A DNA stretch of 64,000 nt, taken from the NCBI GenBank assembly GCA_022606135.1, contig JABYQN010000001.1, forward strand, positions 4,154,001-4,218,000. The letters run 5' to 3'. The notes under the pieces were generated by a model. That model worked only from the letters and a program-made list of their open reading frames with translations, searched no databases and was not told the origin of the DNA. Shown in pieces: positions 48,534-60,162 of this stretch (positions are counted from its first letter, which is position 1; each line of letters starts with the position of its first letter). A program made the translations under genes and the position numbers. This stretch comes from Fomes fomentarius (taxonomy: Eukaryota > Basidiomycota > Agaricomycetes > Polyporales > Polyporaceae).

Positions 48534-50405
48534 CTAGTCCACCCTCCTCCGCTTCTCGTCTCGGCCATGATCCACAGACCGCTCCCGCGACCGCCTCCGA
48601 TCCTTCCTGCTCTCCTCGTCTCGCCACCTATCTCGCCTGGGCGACCGCGACCGCGACCTCGAGTACCGCCTCCGCTCACGGCCATCGAACCGATCGCCAC
48701 CATGCTGGTCACGCCGGTCTGGCCGTCTGTCTCGCTCGTGGTCGTCCCGATAGTACCGCTCTCGATCCCGAACGCGCTGTTCGTCTCTCCGCCGATCCCT
48801 GTCGTCGCCGTTTGGTCTCCGGTCGTCATCGCGCTCGCGCCATGAGCTGCGGCGGTCGTCTTTGTCTCCGTCGCGCGCGCCCCATTGACGCGTGCCTGTC
48901 CCCATTGATGCGCCGTTCGCGCCTGTGGCTGTCCTTCCTGGTGGAAGGTTGGCATTCTGCGGGCAATCTGTACACGAACGATGTCAGAAACGAGATTTGA
49001 ACAGTGTGATGCCCACGCGTACCTCTCTTCAGGTGCGGTCCACCGCACAAGAAACATCCGCCACCAGCCGTAGACGTCCCCCCAGCCTTCACGGGCGCCG
49101 TCCCGCCAAAGCCGCCAGACTGGGCAGTAGTGTCCTGGTCGGTTAAATGCGTATACTTCGTCCGCCCACGCTTGCCGAAGTTCTTGACCTGCATGACCTT
49201 GGGAAGGAGCGAGACGTCGACGGTGGACTCGGTCGCCTCCGTAAAGTCGTGCTTCCTGAGCACATCGTCGTCCTGGTGGAACGCGCCCTTGTGCCAGTAC
49301 TTCTGCAGGAACCTCTGCTGCCCCTTTGGCTTCTCTTTGCGAGTTTGCTCGGCACGCTCGAGGTCCTCTTTGAGTCGCTGCTCCTCAGGGAGGGCGCGCC
49401 GTCGCTCGACCTCCTCGCGCTCGCGCTCACGTGCAAGTTCAGCCTCTTTGTCGCGCTTGATGCGTGCGAGCTCGCGCAATCGCCATGCTTCAAACTCGCC
49501 AGCAGGGTCTAGGCCATCAGTATCGTCGACATCTGGAGTCTCCTCTTCCTTCTCCTCTGCGAGCGAGAGAAAGTATGTGAGAATGTAACGGCGAGGATGA
49601 GAGGTGGCGACGCACTTTCTAGGAGTTCACGACGTATGCTCTCTGCAACCATGTCGTGGCTCGCCTTCTTACGCTCCTCCATCTCCTGTTCTTTCCGCTT
49701 CAGTGCTTCCTCTGAGTCTTGGGTAATGGCTTCCTTCTCCGCTACTGTTGCGCGAGCACGTCTGAGAGATTCCGATGAGCGGTCGCGAGTTTCGCAGTCT
49801 GAAGACAGCGACGCGGACGTACTTTGGCACGAATACAGGACGAAATTGGAGCTTTGGTTTCTCCTCCTCTTCTGACTCGGACTCTTCTTCGCTAGACTAG
49901 CAATGAGACGCCATTAGTTAGAATACATCACAGATGTGAGGTCTTACCTCCTCCTCTTCCTCCTCTTCTTCTGCGGCCGCTTCTTCCTCTTCTTCAGACT
50001 CCTCCTCTGGGGCACAATCAGGACGTCAGATGCCATTGCCTTCACGGCCAACTGACCTTGTTCAAGTTCTGCAGCCGTTCTGCCGACCTCATCTCTACCT
50101 CCCACAATGACCTTGCCCTCCTTCGAGATGTTCACGTCCTTCAGCGCGACACTGATAGCTGCCTTCGCCTGCTTCTCGATAACCTCCTTCCGCATTGGCA
50201 GGTCCTCATCTTCGTCTTCCTCCCCCTCCCCCAGGTCGCGAATGAGGACGTCGCCCTCGTCCTGAGCCTCCTGCTGCTCCTCGATCTCCTCGTCATAGTC
50301 GGAGTCGGAGTCGGCAGCGTCGGCACCTTTCGGGGCCTTGCCTTTCCAGTAGCGAGCTGCTGGTCTCGGTAGCCGTGCTGCTGGTTTTCGCGCTGCCGAG
50401 GACAT
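48534..50405 (-). CDS. MFAP1-like spliceosomal protein with zinc knuckle and RS tail
   Basis: Homologue of microfibrillar-associated protein 1, a nuclear component of the spliceosomal B complex despite its name. Exons 50405-50057, 50006-49948, 49896-49823, 49761-49616, 49556-49023, 48967-48534; 531 aa. N-terminal half: acidic stretches and a conserved PKLQFRPVFVPK. Core: EKEAITQDSEEALKRKEQEM, TDGLDPAGEFEAWRLREL, long Glu/Arg helix, then the hallmark RFLQKYWHKGAFHQDDD and KNFGKRGRTKYTHLTDQDTT. Beyond the usual end there is a zinc-knuckle-like CFLCGGPHLKRDC (about 377-389; spacing C-x2-C-x3-H-x4-C, one residue shorter than the classical knuckle) and an Arg/Asp/Ser tail of about 120 residues (RRRYSRSRSRSPRRDRWRD). 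The tail suggests binding to RNA or SR proteins. Neighbours are unrelated. Confidence 0.93.
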
Positions 50406-50754
50406 CGTAAGCTAGAGAAAGGACAGCTATATGCCGGTGGTCGAGGTTCACGAACAGGTTTCGGAAGCGCCCACCGTGGTGTTCAGTGACTCCGAAAAAG
50501 TCGGAAAGTCGCAAGCTTTCTGCGGTCGGCTGTAGGTTTCTCCTTCTCCTCTTCCTTTATTTCTTTTTAACGCCGCTCACTGCAGCATCCTCGTATGTCT
50601 CAATGTCTGAAGGCAAGCCTGCAGCTTCACAGCATACGTGCGAGTTGATGAGATAGTACAGAGGATGGCAGAGTCATTTATATTGAGCACCATGTACATC
50701 ATGTCCCACGACACCTCCAAACCTACTTCACCCTCTCGTACCTCCTGCATACAC
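50406..50754. other. Intergenic region, 5' of MFAP1-like and 3' of GFA-domain gene
   Basis: Both genes are on the minus strand. No ORF with support; a TTTATATTG stretch at about 50676 is not placed usefully. Confidence 0.45.
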
Positions 50755-51708
50755 CTACAAGCCTAGAACATCCCGCTCGTACCCTTCCGTGCCCTCGTCG
50801 GTCCGCTCCACCGTCAACTGGCCTAAGTCCACCCCCTCCAGCACCCGCACGTTGACCGGCGCCACGTCGAGCTTCTGCTGGATCATGACTTGGCGCTCTG
50901 CTGGCAGCCGCTCAATGACCGCGGCCGGCGGGCCAAACACACGCATAAAGACGTGTACCCCGCACGTCGCGCAGAACGGGTGGCCCGTAAAGCGGCGGCC
51001 GAAGGCGTAGTCGGTGGTGTGGTCGTCGCCGCGGATAGCCACGTGGGCCTTGGGCGGGTAGGCGCCGAGCCAGGCGTTCTGATCAGGCAGGTCAGTAACT
51101 GACTTGTCTTGGGTCTCTGCTCAGTGCTCACCCTTGTGCAGATACTGCAGTTGTCCTCCTTAATTGGCATGTCCTTGAGCGGCGCCAGGAGTTCGACGGT
51201 GACGGCGCCGCAGAGACACGAGCCTCGGGACGGCGAGACCGAAGGGGCGACCTCGGAGGCCGACGACTTGGGCTGGTCGCTATCGACAATGTATGTCAGT
51301 CTCAAACCATCTCCCAGAGACCTCAGACAACCTACACGAGCGTAAACGGGTCCACGCCGCGCAGCGACCGCACGTTGACAAGCGTCTGGTCCTTGAAGGG
51401 TCCGTCCCGGTGGGTTCCCTCGACGGTGGTCCCGCAGACCGAGCAGAACTGCTGGCTGTCAGTTCTAAAACATGCACGTGTCGGAGCTGTCAACGCACCT
51501 TGTACTCCACCGAAGGCGATTGGTAGGCGATTAGCTTCTCGTCGTCCAGCGTCACCACGACGTCGCCTGTCTTGGCCACCGGCAGCCAGATGGCGCCCAG
51601 CTTTGTGCAGACCGCACAGTCGCACGCGACGCTCTTCTGGATGTCGGCCGCATCCACCCGCACCTCGAATCGATAGCGTCCGCAGTGGCAGTTGCCAAAA
51701 TACACCAT
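50755..51708 (-). CDS. Protein with two GFA (CENP-V type) zinc domains
   Basis: Tandem duplication of the GFA fold known from glutathione-dependent formaldehyde-activating enzyme and CENP-V. Exons 51708-51499, 51451-51336, 51279-51132, 51078-50755; introns of 47, 56 and 53 nt; 265 aa. First domain: FGNCHCGRYRFEV, SVACDCAVCTKLG, QFCSVCGTTVEG. Second domain: GSCLCGAVTVEL, EDNCSICTRNAWLG, PFCATCGVHVFMRV. Each has the full set of Cys ligands for two zinc ions, so both copies may fold and bind zinc. A short Ser-rich linker joins them. The substrate is unknown; fungal GFA proteins are mostly uncharacterised and a true formaldehyde role should not be assumed. Confidence 0.92.
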
Positions 51709-52574
51709 TGAGGCTCTTTCTGAGGTGTCGTGGTAGTCTAGGAACTTGAAGGGTCTCTGACTCTGAGTCTTGACAATTCGGGACTTGCCGCATCATATAC
51801 TGATGGTGTCTACGCGTCAACAGTTTCAAAGACAATTGCAATGTGCGGATGCTCATCTGTTGAAGTCGTACTGTTGACCACTTTGAATTGCGGCCTGCAT
51901 TATAAGCTGGTGCTCGAGCACCTTCCACCGGCACGTCGCACAGAGACGGCGCAATTGAACGTTGAAGCTCCGTCTATCCAGCCCGTATGAAACGTAGACC
52001 CACTGGCATATTTTCATCAATCTGACCGTCTCGTCCCAGAGTTTGCAGCGATCCAGTTCTAACATAGAACCTAATCGAGGTATTTTCTATTCTGCTAGGT
52101 ATCCACTAGACACATGCTGACTCGTGACTACGCATTCAGCCCCACGACACGGAATTGTGCACGAGCATCCTCGGCCTCGGCGTGGGTCACCCGCGTCGAA
52201 CGTATCGGCCCTTGATTGGTGCGGGCTACAAAGTACGCTGAATGGCTGAAAAATAAGGTTACTAACGATGGCATCGCACCTCGAAGGCTACGTGCTTGCT
52301 GACAAAGGTTGGAGCTGCGGTGGGTGCGGATGACGACTCAGCATTCCAGATCGGGCAACTCTCCTGGGTCGCGAAAGGCGCTCTCACAAGGTAACTACAT
52401 TTCGACCTCGGCTGAAGAGTACATGGTGCGGAAGGCACGGAAGGCTGACACGATGCGGATGAGTCCCGCGTGTGGGCCCCAGAGGCGGGCACTTTATATA
52501 CCACGCTACTTTCTGACTCCCGTGAGCTCTCCGGATTCGCGTGTGTTTGCTTCTCTCATACTCCAAACGGCAGC
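51709..52574. other. Intergenic region between divergent GFA and MFS genes
   Basis: 5' flanks of both genes. A TATA box lies at 52495-52500. The ORF at 52262-52504 on the minus strand has no recognisable content. Confidence 0.5.
52495..52500 (+). promoter_or_regulatory. TATA box of the DHA1-like MFS transporter
   Basis: TATATA within CTTTATATACCACG, 75 bp before the ATG at 52575 and followed by a short CT-rich leader. Confidence 0.5.
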
Positions 52575-54458
52575 ATGAACGACTCGCGTCCATCCACACC
52601 TACGCCTCCAGGTTTTCCACCAGGCCGCACTCTACAAGTACACGCCCCGGACGTTGCGACCACTTCGGTAGATGCCAGTTCAAGATCTTTGACTATCGTC
52701 GACCAAGGAGATCTAGCGGAGGGAGATGGAGACGATGTCAACTCGACATTTGAGCGAGAAGCATATGGTCCGCCGGATGGCGAGAAGCCCGAGGACCCCT
52801 TCGAGGTCAGGATAGGGCCGGACGATCCCCAAAATCCCAAAACGTGGTCGCGTCCATACCGATGGTACCTCACGATGCTGGCGGCTGTGCTGCTTTTAAA
52901 CGCGTACGTTGTATCCAAGACGAGTCCTAGCTTCTTCTGACCCTCGCATACAGGACGTTCGCGTCCTCTTCTCCGTCAGGAGTCATTCCCGATCTGATGC
53001 GAGAGTTCTCGTTCAGTCGGGAAGTTGGGGCTCTCACCATCTCCATTTTTGTCGTCGGCTACTGTGTTGGTCCTCTGTTATGGGGTCCTCTTTCGGAGTC
53101 AGTAGGACGCAAGCCAGTTTTCGTGGGTACGTTCCTGGTCTACACCGGGTTTCAGATTGGAAGCGCGTTGGCCCCCAACACCGCAGCTGTGTTGATCTTC
53201 CGGTTCCTCGGCGGCACCTTCGCGGCTGCACCATTGGCAAACAGCGGGTGAGCCTTCACCCCTCCCCAAATTGACCTCCTTAGCTGACGTGTTACGCAGC
53301 GCTGTGATCTCAGATATGTGGGACGCTGGCACAAGAGGGAAGGCACTTGCATTATTCACGCTCGCGCCGTTCGCTGGTCCGACCTTGGGACCTATCGTCA
53401 GCGGATTCATACAGACCTCCGGAGCATCGTGGAGATGGGTCTTCTGGGTGCTCACTATATTCGCTGGAGTATGCCTGATCGTGACGGTGTTGACCCTGCC
53501 GGAAACCTATGTGTACGCTGCTTCTCATCATCCCGTCTTACGCAGAGCGCTCACACTCACATTTGGCGTTGACAGGCCGGTACTGTTGGTCCGCAAGGCG
53601 AAGAGGCTGCGCAAGGAGACCGGAGACGATCGCTACTGGGCACCTCTCGAGCGCAATACCATGTCCAAGGGCGCCCGGATCGCGCACGTCCTCGGAAGAC
53701 CTTTCGCCATCCTCGTACAGGAGCCTATGCTCATTGCAATCACTCTTTACATGAGTGTAAGCAACCCTTCCGTCGTCGCTTATAGCATCATCTGACATTT
53801 GTTCTAGTTCATCTACGGCTGCATCTACTTGCTTTTCGAGGCGTATCCCATTGTATTCACCGAGGGTCACCACTTCAGTGCGGGTATCACGGGCCTCACA
53901 TTCCTGCCGATCTTCTGCGGCGCATGCTTTGCCGTTATCATCTACCTCGTCGTTTTCAACCCTCGGTACGAGCGCTCCATGGCGGACTTCGCGCCACACC
54001 CCGTCCCTCCGGAGTACCGTTTGGAAGTGTGCATGTGGGCAGCTCCAATCTTCGCCCTATCGTTCTTTTGGTTCGGCTGGACCTCATACCCGTCGGTGTC
54101 GTACTGGGCTCCCCTGATGGCCGGAGTACCCCTCGGCTGCTCGATCGTCTTTCTCTTCCTCGGCCTCTTCAACTACTTGATCGACGCGTATCTCTTCGTA
54201 GCAGCGTCTGCGCTCTCCGCGAACACGGTCATCCGATCGTTGTTCGGCGCAGGATTCCCGCTCTTCGCGTCGCAGATGTTCACCACGCTGAACCCGCGAT
54301 GGGCATCGACGCTGCTCGGGCTACTCGCGATCGTGTTTGGACCCATTCCATACATCCTGCGCTACTATGGCCACCATCTCAGAAAGAAAAGCAGGTACGC
54401 GCCTACGGGCAACGCGCCGATCAAGCCTCCATCTGGGGCCAACAAGGAGAGCGCATAG
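52575..54458 (+). CDS. MFS transporter, DHA1-like (polyamine/multidrug type)
   Basis: Twelve-helix major facilitator. Exons 52575-52903, 52954-53247, 53300-53756, 53808-54458; introns of 50-52 nt, phases consistent; 576 aa. A hydrophilic N-terminus of about 95 residues ends in DPQNPKTWSRPYRWYLTML, the common entry of fungal DHA1 drug and polyamine exporters. Motif A follows: GPLLWGPLSESVGRKPVFVG, then FRFLGGTFAAAPLANSG and the antiporter-type PFAGPTLGPIVSGFI with SWRWVFWVL. The central loop is about 75 residues, and the C-terminal half carries FIYGCIYLLFEAYPIVF and PEYRLEVCMWAAPIF. It should export small molecules from the plasma membrane; substrate unknown. ATG 52575 is 75 bp after a TATA box, consistent with a short leader. 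Confidence 0.94.
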
Positions 54459-54849
54459 GCCGTCTGCTTTCGATTTTCTCTCTGCCCTTGACTTATCTAC
54501 ATATATAGTTATAATGTGTTCGACGGAAGGCCCGCGAGCAGGCTCAGCTATGCATCCGCCTCCGGCCACATGCGTAGTAGACGGACACTGTGTCGCTATC
54601 CCCATCGCTATCGGACTCCCCACATCGACACTGCTGTATCCATAGTCATAGATCTTTTCGCATACATACGAATTAAACCATGCTTTGGCCAGCGTCGGTC
54701 GAGACTCGAGAGAGCAAGGCCTCGGGTGGCCAGCCACAGACGCGTCGCGACGCGTCGCGCGGCGGGCGCCCGCGTGCCTCTTCCTCACACCACGACGATC
54801 TATATGAGCACGAGCTAGCGACACCTACTACCACCGCCCAAAAAGCGCT
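54459..54849. other. Promoter region of the WRAP73-like gene
   Basis: 391 bp between two plus-strand genes, holding the MFS 3' flank and a palindromic ACGCGT pair (54739-54756). No ORF with support. Confidence 0.5.
54739..54756. promoter_or_regulatory. Perfect 18-bp palindrome with two ACGCGT boxes
   Basis: GACGCGTCGCGACGCGTC equals its own reverse complement and contains ACGCGT twice (54740-54745 and 54750-54755), 94 bp before the ATG of the WRAP73-like gene. ACGCGT is the MluI cell-cycle box bound by MBF in yeasts. That an MBF-type factor binds here is inference. Confidence 0.5.
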
Positions 54850-56945
54850 ATGGATTTTACAGAGATATACAAACAAACCTCCTCGCTTGTCTCATTCAGC
54901 CCCGGGACCCACTTTCTACTCACGGCCGTCGAAAACCGTCTGATCATCCGCCGCTCGGATTCGTTCCAGATTGCGCGCACCTGGCTCGTGGACACCTCGC
55001 CCTCGCCCACCGCTGCTGCACTGTCAAATGCGGGACCGTCTTCTCTGCGCGATAAGCAGGGCGAAGGCGGCGCGTGGATCACGCATGCAGGCTGGTCGTG
55101 CGATTCCGAGTATGTCCTCGGGGCGTGTGCGAAGACTGGTGTGGTATGTGTGTACAAGTTGAGAGATGAGGAGTGGAGCGCGAAGATAGAGGCGGGCTCT
55201 GAAGGTCTCGTCAAGGCGGAGTGGGCACCGGATGGCAGGACGGTGCTGTGTTTCTCGGAGTGGGGGGTGAGTTCCAGCTCATTAACCTCCCAGTCATCCT
55301 ATCTGTGCAGCGTCGAGCTCATATGTGCGTAGTTGCGAGTGACGATCTGGTCTTTGGTGACTGGAGCTGCGATATACGTCCAATATCCTATCCATCCTGA
55401 CCGCGGTACGTCGCCGCCTTTCCTTCTGTCTCCCAAGAGCAGATGGTCTTAGATGTCCATGCCGGCACAGGATATGCATTCAGGAAGGACTCGCGCTACT
55501 TTGTCCTCGCCGAACGCCACAAGTCCAAGGACACCCTCGGCGTGTACGACGCGCACGAAGCGTACCGCCTGGTCCGGGTGCGTCGCCCCGTCCGGTTCGC
55601 GTGCTGCGGCAGAAGATGACGCCCTATCCCGTCTTGCACAATCCGTGCTTAGCACTTCCCACTCCCGACGAGTTCGCTCTCGTCTGTATCCATGTCGCCC
55701 ACAGGAAACTATATTGCTATATGGGAGGGACCGCTCGAGGTACGTATTGTTGCCTGTGCCCCTGTTGAAAGCACTGGATTAATGAATATGAATACGCGAG
55801 CAGTACAAGCTATACGTTGTGACACTTGCTGGAACCGTTGTTTGCACCTTTTCGCCAGAGCCAGATCCTGGGTTCGGTATTCGGGCAGTGTCCTGGCATC
55901 CATCCGGGATGTATCTCGCTGTCGCGGGCGCTGATGACAAGGTAAGCGTTCGCTATATACTAGATAGCAACAGACTTGACGATGCTGGTAGGTACATATA
56001 CTGGAGAGCTTGACATGGAATCCAATAACGACACTAGACCTACCGACCCGAATATCCAGTGGAGTGGTACGTACACTACAAGTGGTATTTGTATTCACGA
56101 ACAGACCGCATCATCCCACACAGCACATATGGAGAGAACCAACAGGATGGCTCGAAGCCACACACGGAAGAGGATTCCTGTCTTGTACGGGTCTCATCCT
56201 TTGTCTAATTCGAACTCAGAATGTTCTCATCTCTCGCCTTCACAGACGAGCGCATTCAACCACCATTTACCTTGCCCACTGCCGCATCCCAAGTGCGTGC
56301 AAAGGCCACCAGACCTCCACCAGCCGCGCGCTCCGGTACCGCAGGTGCCGTGTCTTCGCGGACCGGCTCCGGAACCACGCAGCTCGCATTTAACACCTCG
56401 GGAACGGTGCTCCTCGTGCGGTCCGCAACATCGCCGACCGCCGTCCTGCTGTACGACTTCCCTAACCACACACAAGCCGCTTCCTCCTCATCGAGATCGT
56501 TTTCACCTCGGCTGCGCACGGTTTTGCTGCACACGCAGCCGGTGACGGCTGCGCGGTGGAACCCAGACCCAGGACGCGCCGGGCGGCTCGCGGTCGCGTG
56601 CGGAAGTCAGAGCGTGTACCTGTGGAGCGACGAGTGGGTCGTCGAGCCTGACGCCGACACCGCCGGCCAGGGAGCAGCAGGTCCGTCCCGGCACCGCGAC
56701 GCTGTACATAGAGAGGAGGACACGGAACTGGCAGAATGTGTGGGAGTGCCTGCGCGTGAGTGCTCTATTGTGCGATGTCGTTTTTTGTGATTTTGGTGCT
56801 GATGTGATTGAGCTTGGATTGGAATCGGGAAACAGAGAAGTTCGAGGCGCGAGATTTGAAGTGGGCGCCGGATGGGAAGGGGATGATTCTCCTGAACCGG
56901 GAGACGTTTTGCTGCGCGTTTGAAGTGGAGGAAGATGGTCAATAG
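54850..56945 (+). CDS. WD-repeat protein, WRAP73/WDR8-like
   Basis: Beta-propeller protein of the WRAP73 (WDR8) family, which acts at spindle poles and centrosomes together with Msd1/SSX2IP-type partners. Exons 54850-55266, 55333-55405, 55471-55577, 55653-55739, 55804-55941, 55992-56066, 56124-56184, 56246-56755, 56836-56945; 525 aa, all phases consistent. Start MDFTEIYKQTSSLVSFSPGT is the family signature, followed by TAVENRLIIRRSDSFQIART. Propeller blades are visible at VKAEWAPDGRTVLCFSEWG, RVTIWSLVTG, PTGNYIAIWEGPLE, AVSWHPSGMYLAVAGADDK and RLAVACGSQSVYLWSDEW. The IWREPTGWLEATHGRGFLS segment is also typical. An extra Ala/Ser/Pro-rich insert (about residues 345-385) and a C-terminal extension make it longer than animal members. 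Two ACGCGT boxes lie just upstream. Confidence 0.93.
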
Positions 56946-57257
56946 GAGGTAAGAGTGTTCAAAGATCCTTGGTATGTATGTAAATGGTTAGGGACTGCCT
57001 GAGCTTTCCGAGAGCGCTGGCGATTCGATGTATTTCTAGGCGAGTGTATATGACCCCCCCCCCCCCCCCCCCGAAGGGCTGAGTGCTCGGTTAGCGTGGA
57101 CAGTGAAGGATTCCATAATAACTCTGAGAGCAGAAATAAAGTGATTCTTCCAAAGCTGGGGGATTTTGGGTCCCTGATGCTTTCTACCACTTACAAATGG
57201 GACTATCAGCTGTTCTACGGGAGCCCAGATCTGACCAACAACATCAGACTCATGATC
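56946..57257. other. Intergenic region between convergent WRAP73-like and NCS1 genes
   Basis: 3' flanks of both genes; contains the poly-C tract at 57054-57072. Nothing else. Confidence 0.5.
57054..57072. repeat. Poly-C tract of 19
   Basis: Nineteen C in a row (poly-G on the other strand) between two convergent gene ends. The true length is hard to sequence. Confidence 0.85.
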
Positions 57258-59334
57258 TTATACAGGTACTTTATCCTCGCTCCTATGGTCGCTTCCCCAT
57301 TTTTCCACGGTCGAAGACTCCTGCACCGACAAAACCGAGGAGTGCTCTTGGACGGCCTCGTCGAAAGTCCCGTAAACGTCCTCCGCATCGGTCTCTCCCA
57401 GTCCGTCTGGAGGGAATGCTTTGCTGAGCACAACGTGTACAACGGCGCTGATCACGAAGCCAAGTAGCCACGCGAGGTCGTAGCAATGCGTCCAGCCAAC
57501 TGAGACGCCAATTGGTTTCGGGGATATCCCGCTGACGAAGCCCGCTACGAAGAAGGTTAGTGTCCCATGTCCTACCGGCGGTGGCAAGTGTCGACAATGA
57601 ACTCACGCATCAAGGGCCAGACGCCGAAGAGCCATGCAGCGACTGCGCGGAGGTTCACTCCGAGCGTGAAGTAGTAGATTGAATCGGATTTGGGCTTGTA
57701 CAGATGTGTGAGCCGCAGCTTTCTTCGCCGCACAATCAAGTAGTCTGCGATCATGACTCCCTGTCCACCATGTTCTTGCGCGTCAGCGTTACGACGGCAG
57801 GCCTGAACTGCAACGGACGCACCGTGAGTGGGCCCACGAAGACTGAGAAAGAGCTCAGGACAGTCAGGAAGACGCTTGCGCCGGTCAGTAGCTTCCAGGG
57901 ACATATTGCAATCCCGAGAACAGCAGTGATGATGGCTCCTCTGCAGTCACTGGTAAGCACAATCAGGGTAAGTAAAAGTATAGCTCATCGTAAGTACCGC
58001 TTGATGTTGATGTACTTGGGCAGCAGACCTGAGAGGTCAATGCCGCCCGAAATCGCATTTCCTGGGATGTTGATACCCCACTGCGACACTACGAACGCGC
58101 ACCCCACGAAGAAAGACGCAGCACGCGCGCCCGGTCCTCCACGGGCTTGCACCACCTGAAACAAGTCGTACGGCGCCCACAGCAGGCCGTCCTCAGGATA
58201 GAACCCTGCCGCGCAGCTTGTCACGATGAGACCAAAGAACGAGACGATCACGGTGCTGGCGGGAACGACGACGAGTTGGCTGACAATCTGCGCCCTGGGA
58301 TGTGTCGCGAAGCGCGTGTAGTCGCTCTGGTTTAAAATGCCGGCGCTGATACTGCCGATAGTTGAGCTGACGCCATACACCATCGCCCAGCCAAGCTGTG
58401 ATCCTGAAAGCGGCGCGGCACCGCTGAACGTGTTGGGATGGCGGAGGAGCGGACCACCACCGCCTTCCTTTGCGAGCGCCCATATGAAGATCGAGAAGGT
58501 CGCGATTGTCATCAGGATGCTTCCTACCATGAATGGTTTCTTATAGAATTCCGGGGGAACTGTGAGCAAAGGGGCAGATATGAGAGAGAAAATCAGGATG
58601 CCGATGAGGTCGTTGAGTCTGCAGCTGCCGGTCAGTGACGTGTGTCGGGCCAGTAGCACGACTTAGTATACGAACTCTACGCCGGCGTTAGAAGGTAGAG
58701 TGTTCCGTAAGTGATAGAAGCTCGGCCATATGGCGCCAATGATAAGCTTGACCTGTGGAAGAGATGCAATAAGCACATGTCAGAGTCGACGGATCCCGTC
58801 AATACCCACGCTCTTTCCACCGCTGCAAGATAGATAGTCCGTCAACAACAGCGTCAGCAAATTCACTATCGTGGAGCCATCCTATCGGTGAGAAACCCAC
58901 AAGACCAGCTGTACCCCGTACCACACAATCGACAACGTGATACGCATCAGCAAAGGGAAGAAGTTCCCGAACATGCCCCACACGAAGCGATTGTATATCG
59001 GGAAGCCGACATGCCACTCCGCGCCGACCAGTCCGTTCGCGACGACCGCGAAGCCCACGATGAGCTCCCCGACGATGATAGAGACCATCGCCTGCCAGAC
59101 GTTGAGGCCGATGCCGAGGAGGCTCGACGCGGTCGTCCACTGAGCGATATTGAAGTTGGTGAGGAGCCAGAAGCCGACAAACGACCAGGCATCCCAGGTA
59201 CGACGGGAGGGCGGGAGGGGCACGATGTCCGGATTAATCCATGCGGTTACGTGCGCCTCGGACGAGTGGTGTTTATGCGACTGCTCCACCTCGAAACGCT
59301 TCAGCCACGATTTGAGGGCGGGACTACCGGCCAT
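57258..59334 (-). CDS. NCS1 permease (uracil/uridine/allantoin/thiamine type)
   Basis: Plasma-membrane nucleobase-cation symporter of the NCS1 Fur-like branch. Seven exons: 59334-58901, 58822-58810, 58752-58676, 58618-57998, 57940-57823, 57760-57607, 57544-57258; 567 aa. Exon 2 is a 13-nt micro-exon that supplies the conserved GGKS segment. Landmarks: NPDIVPLPPSRRTWDAWSFV, NFNIAQWTTASSLLGIGLNV, AEWHVGFPIYNRFVWGMFGN, VKLIIGAIWPSF, VPPEFYKKPF, NQSDYTRFA, GINIPGNAISGGIDLSGLLP, PKYINIKRG, and CPWKLLTGASVF with VMIADYLIVRR. Which substrate is carried (uracil, allantoin, uridine or thiamine) cannot be fixed from these motifs. A TATATA (near 59452) and a GATAAG-type site (59468-59473) lie 115-140 bp upstream of the ATG, compatible with nitrogen control by a GATA factor. 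Confidence 0.94.
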
Positions 59335-60131
59335 GGCGGAAGGGCGACACAATGTATGGCGAGGGCAACAACCGATGCGAGTGGAGCAAACGGTGAGTGA
59401 CGAGGAGAGAGCGGAGACCGCGAGTACCTGTCAGCTGCATTGCACGCGCGTATATACGGACCGTGATGATAAGACGGAGAGCAAGGTGCAGCGGCGCGCT
59501 TGTGGTGGGACCGTATGTATGTTGACGCCCCATGTCTCGGTACAACGGGGATGTTCTTTGTCATAACTGACTCGTTTGCCAAACCTTCGAGGCTCGCATC
59601 GCATGCCCTTTCATCATATGCGGCAGTGATAGTATATTCGGTAATGAACGGAGAACGTTATCTGTGCGATGTACCCCATATCACAGGAGTCCCCTTACAC
59701 GCTCCTTCGTAATCTGCCCCGGTCCAATCTCTACGAGGATAGAGTATTGTGTGAGTATTCTTCAATCTGATACATAGATGGACACAGGAGACCGTCCTTG
59801 TCCGTAACAGTGCACACTCGACTCCCGAAATCCAGAGGCAGTCCTGTTGACATCCTGGTCGTCAATACACTGTGACATCGAAATGAAGTCAGTGAAGGGT
59901 GGCTCGTATGTGAACGCACGGAGGATGTAACGATCACGAAGTTGAAGCCCGGCAGACCCTCATTAACGGACTTGCTTGAGGGTCCATCCTGCCTCGACCT
60001 CGTGAGATCGTAGTGAACGACAGTGCACCGGATTACAGCCAAGGACCGCCAGTAATTCTAAGTCGACCTTGCGCAGTGACGCATGTCAGGCGATCAACCC
60101 CACCAGGCTATGTTCTTCAATTGCAGCTACA
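59335..60131. other. Intergenic region upstream of the NCS1 permease
   Basis: 5' flank of the minus-strand permease. Apart from TATATA near 59452 and GATAAG at 59468-59473 nothing is seen. Confidence 0.5.
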
Positions 60132-60137
60132 TATAAA
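60132..60137 (+). promoter_or_regulatory. Upstream TATA of tRNA-Glu gene
   Basis: TATAAA 26 bp before the tRNA 5' end, the spacing seen for TATA elements that help TFIIIB in several fungi. Confidence 0.45.
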
Positions 60138-60162
60138 CGGGTTAAAAGTGACATCGATATAA

